Assembly (NCBI GenBank): GCA_020310875.1
Contig: CM035407.1
Span: forward strand, 197,064,892-197,128,891
Direction of reading: 5' to 3'
Source: Ceratopteris richardii
Lineage: Eukaryota > Streptophyta > Polypodiopsida > Polypodiales > Pteridaceae
Length of the DNA: 64,000 bases
Both the position numbers and the translations under genes were made by a program. Below the pieces are notes generated by a model that did not search any database, was not told the DNA's origin, and worked only from the letters and a program-made list of their open reading frames with translations. The number at the start of each line of letters is the position of its first letter. Within the stretch, counting starts at the first letter, position 1. This document shows positions 59,100-64,000 of this stretch, one piece after another.

Positions 59100-59520
59100 T
59101 TTTTTTTAAGATAAATGAAGTTCAGCCTTAGCTTACTCTCTCGGATTTGTATTAAATAAAAGGAAAAGAAAAATACAAGTGAAACGTACTAGTGCCCAAG
59201 GGACCCCCCAAGTCTCACACAGTAGGGGTAGAATTTACAAAGTTTAGATGGCATTACAAAGAACATAAATCACCCTCCTCAACACCCTCATGTGGGGCCC
59301 ACTTGGGTTTTAGTTTACCGTTGATCAGGAGAAGCACTTTATGATGCCTGAAGGGAGGGAATTGTCCCCGTATAACCAAGTGTGATACACGTTGATGGGT
59401 ACTTTGTCAGCCCGAAAAATCTCATGAGTTAAGACTCGAAATTCGAATATGGAAGATTTTTCCCGCTCAATCAGAGGTATATATATATATATATATAATT
59501 GTTAATGTACATATGAAATG
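59100..59520. other. Second copy of the conserved 1740-2220 stretch
   Basis: It has the same word order as 1740-2220, including the minus-strand peptide pieces around GKLKPKWAPHEG. The family is unknown. 59600-59800 is also shared with 2320-2510 and holds a short plus-strand frame (MMPLINVDLANYKAMLICLF), likewise unrecognised. Confidence 0.3.
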
Positions 59521-59859
59521 ACACGCTAACTCCTAAATTCTAATGCGTGCTTGTCATTTGACATGTAAAAATTACGTTAACTTGTCTACTGGGGCAGAAT
59601 TGTCGTTAAGTGATGCCTCTCATCAATGTGGATTTGGCCAACTACAAAGCGATGCTTATTTGTCTATTTCATGAGTACAATCGAGCGCCTAAATTTGAGG
59701 GACAGGATACAATGCCATATGACAGAGCTAAGGTGTTGGATGGATTTGATGTTTTGGAGATGCATTTGATGTTTCCCTCTCTTAGCAAGGTGTCGGATGC
59801 TTGATTTACTTATGCATAACTCGATGTGCTTGATTTACTTATGCATAACTCGATGTGAT

Positions 59860-61653
59860 GTTCAGTTGTTGGCTCGTAGATGAGCAGGTATATGCATTGC
59901 CTAGTGTCAACCATTGGTAGGAGGTTAAGAACATCTTTTGCTAGTTGAGTGATGCTCGGCTACTTGGATTGTTTTATCCCAAGAGGGGATCATTATCCTC
60001 ATATTTAAATGATTTTGTAATTCAGATTGGCTTAGTTTCCATGACACTCATGTGTTCACCAATGGTTTTTGCTCCATGCATCATAGCTCATGAATATCTT
60101 GCTTGAGCAAGAAGCAGCCTTTTGTTGACACTTTTAGTTATGAGGTTGAGTATACGGTAGCTTTCACAGAGAATGTTAAGTGTCTGTGGCTTAGAAGCCT
60201 TTTGGTTGATTTTGGTGTTGCTTAGCCCTCTACCACCACCATGTTTACTAATAGTCAGAGTACATTGGCAATTGCAATGAAACATGTGCTCCATGTTGGC
60301 ACAAGGCTCAATGAGGTGCACTATCATGAGAGACTTTCTACTAGAGAGATCCGCTTGTCTTATGTGCCCACGCATTATAATGTTGAAAACTATTTCACAA
60401 AGGCTTTCTCTAGGAGAAGCTTAAAATTGTTCGCAAAGCATTATGACTACTTTCTTTTGGGATTGATTTCTTTCTACATTGCTTCGCACTTCCTTATACT
60501 TGACTGCCATCTCTTATACTTGACTGCCATCTCCTTGCACATTGCATCACTCCTAGGGGAGATTTGTTGGTATGTTTCGGTAGTGATGTGTTTGAACACA
60601 CTTAGGACCACTAGAGTATGAACACACTTAGGACCACTAGGGTACATTTTTCCTCTTTAATCTTCTTGTATATGAACCCATAACCCTAACATGTTACTTA
60701 TCCTATCGATGGGAACCAAAAATTGATGCTAAATGTGCTTCAAAAATTGGTGCTTCACCATCCTATCGATGGGAATGAATTCGCCCTATTTAAACGATTA
60801 CGTCCATGGAACTAGCAGTACCAAGTTTGAGGGAGGTGATATAGCATAAGCTTCTGCCCAAGGATTCTATATAATGCAAAGAACCGAATCTTTCGACTTC
60901 ATAACAAGATAGTATCAAATCTTTTCTCTTACAATTTGTTTTCTATGATGGGAAGTGAGTCCAATTGTGATAGATGCATTTTTATTGGAAAAACTTTGTT
61001 AAGAGTGCAATGTAGATGGATATGGTGAGGGATCAAAGTCATGAATAGGTTTTGCCCTATGTTGTGGTAATGAATCAAATTCACCAACGGTAGTGAGTTG
61101 CCTTGGACCTCCAAGATGTTCTATCCAATGGAGAAATTTACTAACTCGATTTGATATTAAATTTGTTGGCTCGTAGATGAGCAGGTATATGCGTTGCCTA
61201 GTGTCAAGCATTGGTAGGAGGTTAAGAACATCTTTTGCTAATTGATTGGTGCTCCGCTACTTGGATTGTTTTATCCCAAGAGGGGATCATTATCTTCATA
61301 TTTAAATGATTTCATTACATTCTATGACACTCATGTGTTCACCAATGGTTTTTGCTTCATGCATTGTAGCTCATGCATATCTTGCTTGAGCAAGAAGCAG
61401 CCTTTTGTTGACACTTTTAGTTATGAGGTTGAGTATAGGGTAGTTTTCATAGAGAATGTTGAGTGTTTGTGGCTTAGAAGCCTTTTGGCTGATTTGGGTG
61501 CTACTTAGCCCTCTACCACCACCATATTTACTAATAGTCAGAGTACATTGGCAATTACAATGAATCATGTGCTCCATGTTGACACAAGGCTCAATAAGGT
61601 GCACTATCATTATGTCAAGGAGAGACTCTCTATTAGAGTTTGTCTTATGTGCC
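59860..61653 (+). mobile_element. copia-2 remnant in block R (fossil)
   Basis: Same internal-LTR-internal arrangement as in block L, unit spacing about 1297 bp. RNase H end motifs are at 60110-60420 and 61300-61640. The LTR between them is 60565-60933. The second unit is interrupted at 61653 by gypsy-1 copy c. Confidence 0.75.
60565..60933 (+). repeat. copia-2 LTR in block R
   Basis: It starts TGTTGGTATG and ends CTCTTACA, 369 bp, matching the two block L LTRs. Confidence 0.6.
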
Positions 61654-62335
61654 TCTTAGAACTGAAGGACTCACTAGGCAAGGAAGCTTAAGAAGGGAGT
61701 CAGAGAGAAGAGAAGGCACAAGCAGACAAGGGAGTCAACGACGATCTGGCAAGTAGGCCAATAATTTTCTTCATGAAGAAGCAAGTACAAGCATTCACGC
61801 AGATCTAGCACTAAGGCAACCTTTAATTTTTCAAAACCCTTACACGAATTAAAAGTGATTCTCATCACTAACAACCCCTGTAAATACCATGTTCACCTTT
61901 TTGTGGCTCCATTTTGTGCAAGCCGAGGAGTCCTCGAGCTTGAGGAGCCTTAGAAGTAGTTGCTCCAATTTTCGTATTTTTTAGATCTCATTTGAGCCCT
62001 CAAATAAACCCTGGGACCTAATTTTTAACTAGGCCGGACACTAGGTCTGGACAGGGCCAAAGCTAGTCAAAAACTATAAAAGGAGCTAGAGAGCTCATTT
62101 TTGGGGTTAGATTGTAATTGAATTGAACTTGTAAGAGCTTTTTGAAAGTAATCTAGAAACTCCATTGCTTCTCACTCTTTGTCTTGCCGTGTGTGCGTGT
62201 GTGTGTATGTGTGTGCATGTTTGTGTGCTTCTCACTCACGCACTTGTGCCTCCACTTGCTCGAGGTCTTCATACCATCCTCACGTCTTCCCGGATTGACA
62301 TTAAAGGAGGTGCTACTCATCACTGAGCTACACCA
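61654..62335 (+). repeat. gypsy-1c 5' LTR
   Basis: 682 bp, starting about TCTTAGAACTGAAGGACTC and ending GCTACACCA, by alignment with 16903-16198. TATAAAA is at 62075-62081. The flank to the left is GTGCC. Confidence 0.85.
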
Positions 62336-62340
62336 AATTT

Positions 62341-62358
62341 TGGCGCCGTTGTCGGGGA
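62341..62358 (+). promoter_or_regulatory. Primer binding site, gypsy-1c (tRNA-Asp)
   Basis: TGGCGCCGTTGTCGGGGA, five bases after the LTR end, is close to the known Athila-type tRNA-Asp site. Confidence 0.9.
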
Positions 62359-62712
62359 ACGAGCTTTGAGGACCAGCGTGTGATGGTAAGATGTAGAGTT
62401 GACGCGTTGGAGTTGTAGGTATTTTCTTCACTTTCATCTATTTTCTTGTTTTTTCTTCACCATCTTCATCACCATCACCATCATCACCATCTCCCACCTC
62501 CATCTCCATCATCAAAAATTTTTTTAGTTTTGATCATATCACCATCTCCACCTCATTTCCTTCATTCTACTTGTGAGAGAGAGCGAGAGAGCGATATTGC
62601 TTGCACTGTTTTTGCATGTTTCTTGAGCATTTTGCAGGTTCTTGCTGAATCATCATCCCCAGCACGTTGCACAGGTACGGAATACTCAGAATCTATCTCG
62701 TAGTTGCCAGCC

Positions 62713-63254
62713 TCTATCGCTCGCGATCGACAGAAAACTCGCCCCTTTGGTAAAATAAAGCACACCACTGTGACAAGCACAAAGAGCACATCCTAAAACA
62801 CTAAAAACAGTAGAAAAAATCCGCGGTACCCTGTCAATCGCGACCGACAGACCCTGTCAATCGCGACCGACAGACCTGTCGATCGCGATCGACAGACCCC
62901 ACGACCGATTGACTGCCACATAAGACCCTGTCAATCGTGACCGACAGACCCTGTCAATTGCGATTGACACCGTCGATCGCGACCGACAGAATTTCCACGA
63001 TTGATTGACTTTTACGCGTAGCCACGTGTCCATCGCGACGGACACAGCCCCGATCGACTGAATTCACGACGAAAAACCCGGAAAAAGTGTCGATCGCAAT
63101 TGACACCATCGATCGCGATTGACAGGACTCACGATCGACTCTGTCGATCGCGATTGACACTGTCAATCGCGACTGACCTGTCAATCGCGACCGGCAGGCC
63201 CCGACGAACACCTCTGTCAATCGCGATTGACAGACCTGTCGATCGCGATTGACA
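62713..63254. repeat. Palindrome array in gypsy-1c leader
   Basis: About sixteen units of the CTGTCRATCGCGAYYGACAG type, in the same leader position as in copies a and b. Unit order and spacing are partly conserved although the flanking sequence has diverged. Confidence 0.9.
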
Positions 63255-64000
63255 GGCTTTTCGGCCAAAAAATTAGGGTTTTTATTCCAAGCCTTGGGGA
63301 TAGTTTTTGGGCATGTTGGTCTAGCAATTAGTGAGTTGTGAGGTCCCTACACATGTGCTTTTGAGAAAAATCCTGTGATCTGTTAGCCTGTTTGAACCCT
63401 GTTTTAGCACCAGAACCCTGAACTGACATAACTCTCTCATACGAAATCCGTTTGCTGTGATTCTTGTTTTGTTGGAAAGCTCGTGGGGAGCACAACCAAA
63501 ACATCGACTGGTTATAGTTAAATTAAGATCAAGATTATTAGATAGGGTATTTTGAAGTTGACCATACCCAGGGGGAACAAAATTTAGGGATCTTTAGAAT
63601 TGTTTTCCAAAAAATCACAGTGCAAATTGGTCTTGAGCTAACTTTGGAACTCTTACAGATCTATTGAGAGCATCGAAGGGCATTCTAAGCAAGAGTAAGT
63701 GCAAGCTTGGGAACACGCTTCCTGGGCACTCAAGGGCAACCAAGAAGGAAACAAAAGGTTGGAAATTCTCAACTCCCTTGGTCAATTCCTAGCTTAGGCT
63801 AAGAACGACTAGTGATAGGAGTAAGCCAGGGCGGCGATAGGCATCTATCAAGTTGAAGACTACCTAAATACTCAAAATTCAAGATAACTACATAATCTTT
63901 GTACGATTGAGAATCCTAAAGGAAAAGAATTTAACGTGGAACGTTCAACTTAAAGTACGAAAAATACTCAAGTGTTCCTGACGACGCAATATTAGACAAG

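Larger units (their letters stand above)
61654..64000 (+). mobile_element. gypsy-1 copy c, 5' part (leaves the window)
   Basis: A separate plus-strand insertion of the gypsy-1 family into the copia-2 remnant. It has the LTR, a tRNA-Asp primer site, a CAT/CAC-rich tract (62446-62515), the palindrome array, and then leader sequence that matches copy a up to about 14580. The gag start should lie just past the window end. It is clearly diverged from copies a and b, so it is an independent copy. Confidence 0.9.

Overview
The window is repeat-dominated nuclear DNA of a land plant. The evidence is plant-type Ty3/gypsy and Ty1/copia retrotransposons with tRNA-Asp and initiator-Met primer sites, a CACTA-type DNA transposon with spliced exons, long (TA)n tracts, and no bacterial gene organisation. 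The species cannot be read from the sequence; a large-genome plant such as a fern or gymnosperm is a guess. No host gene can be called with confidence and there are no RNA genes. Almost everything is mobile DNA inserted into mobile DNA.

Layout. 1-784: AT-rich DNA with simple repeats. 785-4905: block L, an old segment ending in remnants of a copia element (copia-2) arranged as internal end, LTR, internal end, LTR. 4906-5814: an old LTR-like stretch of uncertain ownership. 5815-16903: gypsy-1 copy a, minus strand, with an unusual pol architecture and an array of about 20-bp palindromes in its leader. 16904-19171: part of a CACTA transposon with a small spliced gene, minus strand. 19172-20263: start of block R, a paralogue of L. 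20264-57505: a minus-strand copia element (copia-1) flanked by the 5-bp repeat CAGGT and swollen by later events. 57506-61653: the rest of block R. 61654-64000: LTR and leader of gypsy-1 copy c, plus strand, leaving the window.

Inside copia-1, gypsy-2 (plus strand) sits in the left LTR, with CTCAT after its 3' LTR. It has gag, protease, RT, RNase H and integrase, then a third sense ORF region with its own TATA-like site and a long coiled coil. A segment of about 24.3 kb (6809-31101) running from gypsy-1 pol to copia-1 RT was then duplicated in tandem (31165-53119). The junction at 31.1 kb carries about 63 bp of filler made of repeated 17-bp pieces of the adjoining gypsy-1 sequence, and a chimeric integrase/RT reading frame crosses it. 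The second unit therefore holds second copies of gypsy-1, the CACTA fragment, the R-block start, the copia-1 LTR piece and gypsy-2.

Relative order from the sequence: L/R duplication and copia-2 are oldest. Copia-1 followed (about 14 mismatches in about 540 aligned LTR bases, counted by eye), then gypsy-2. The tandem duplication is youngest (9 differences in a 682-residue pol segment). The strongest biological leads are the palindrome array in the gypsy-1 leader, the duplicated zinc-binding module and post-integrase protease-like domain of gypsy-1, the third ORF region of gypsy-2, and the templated duplication junction.
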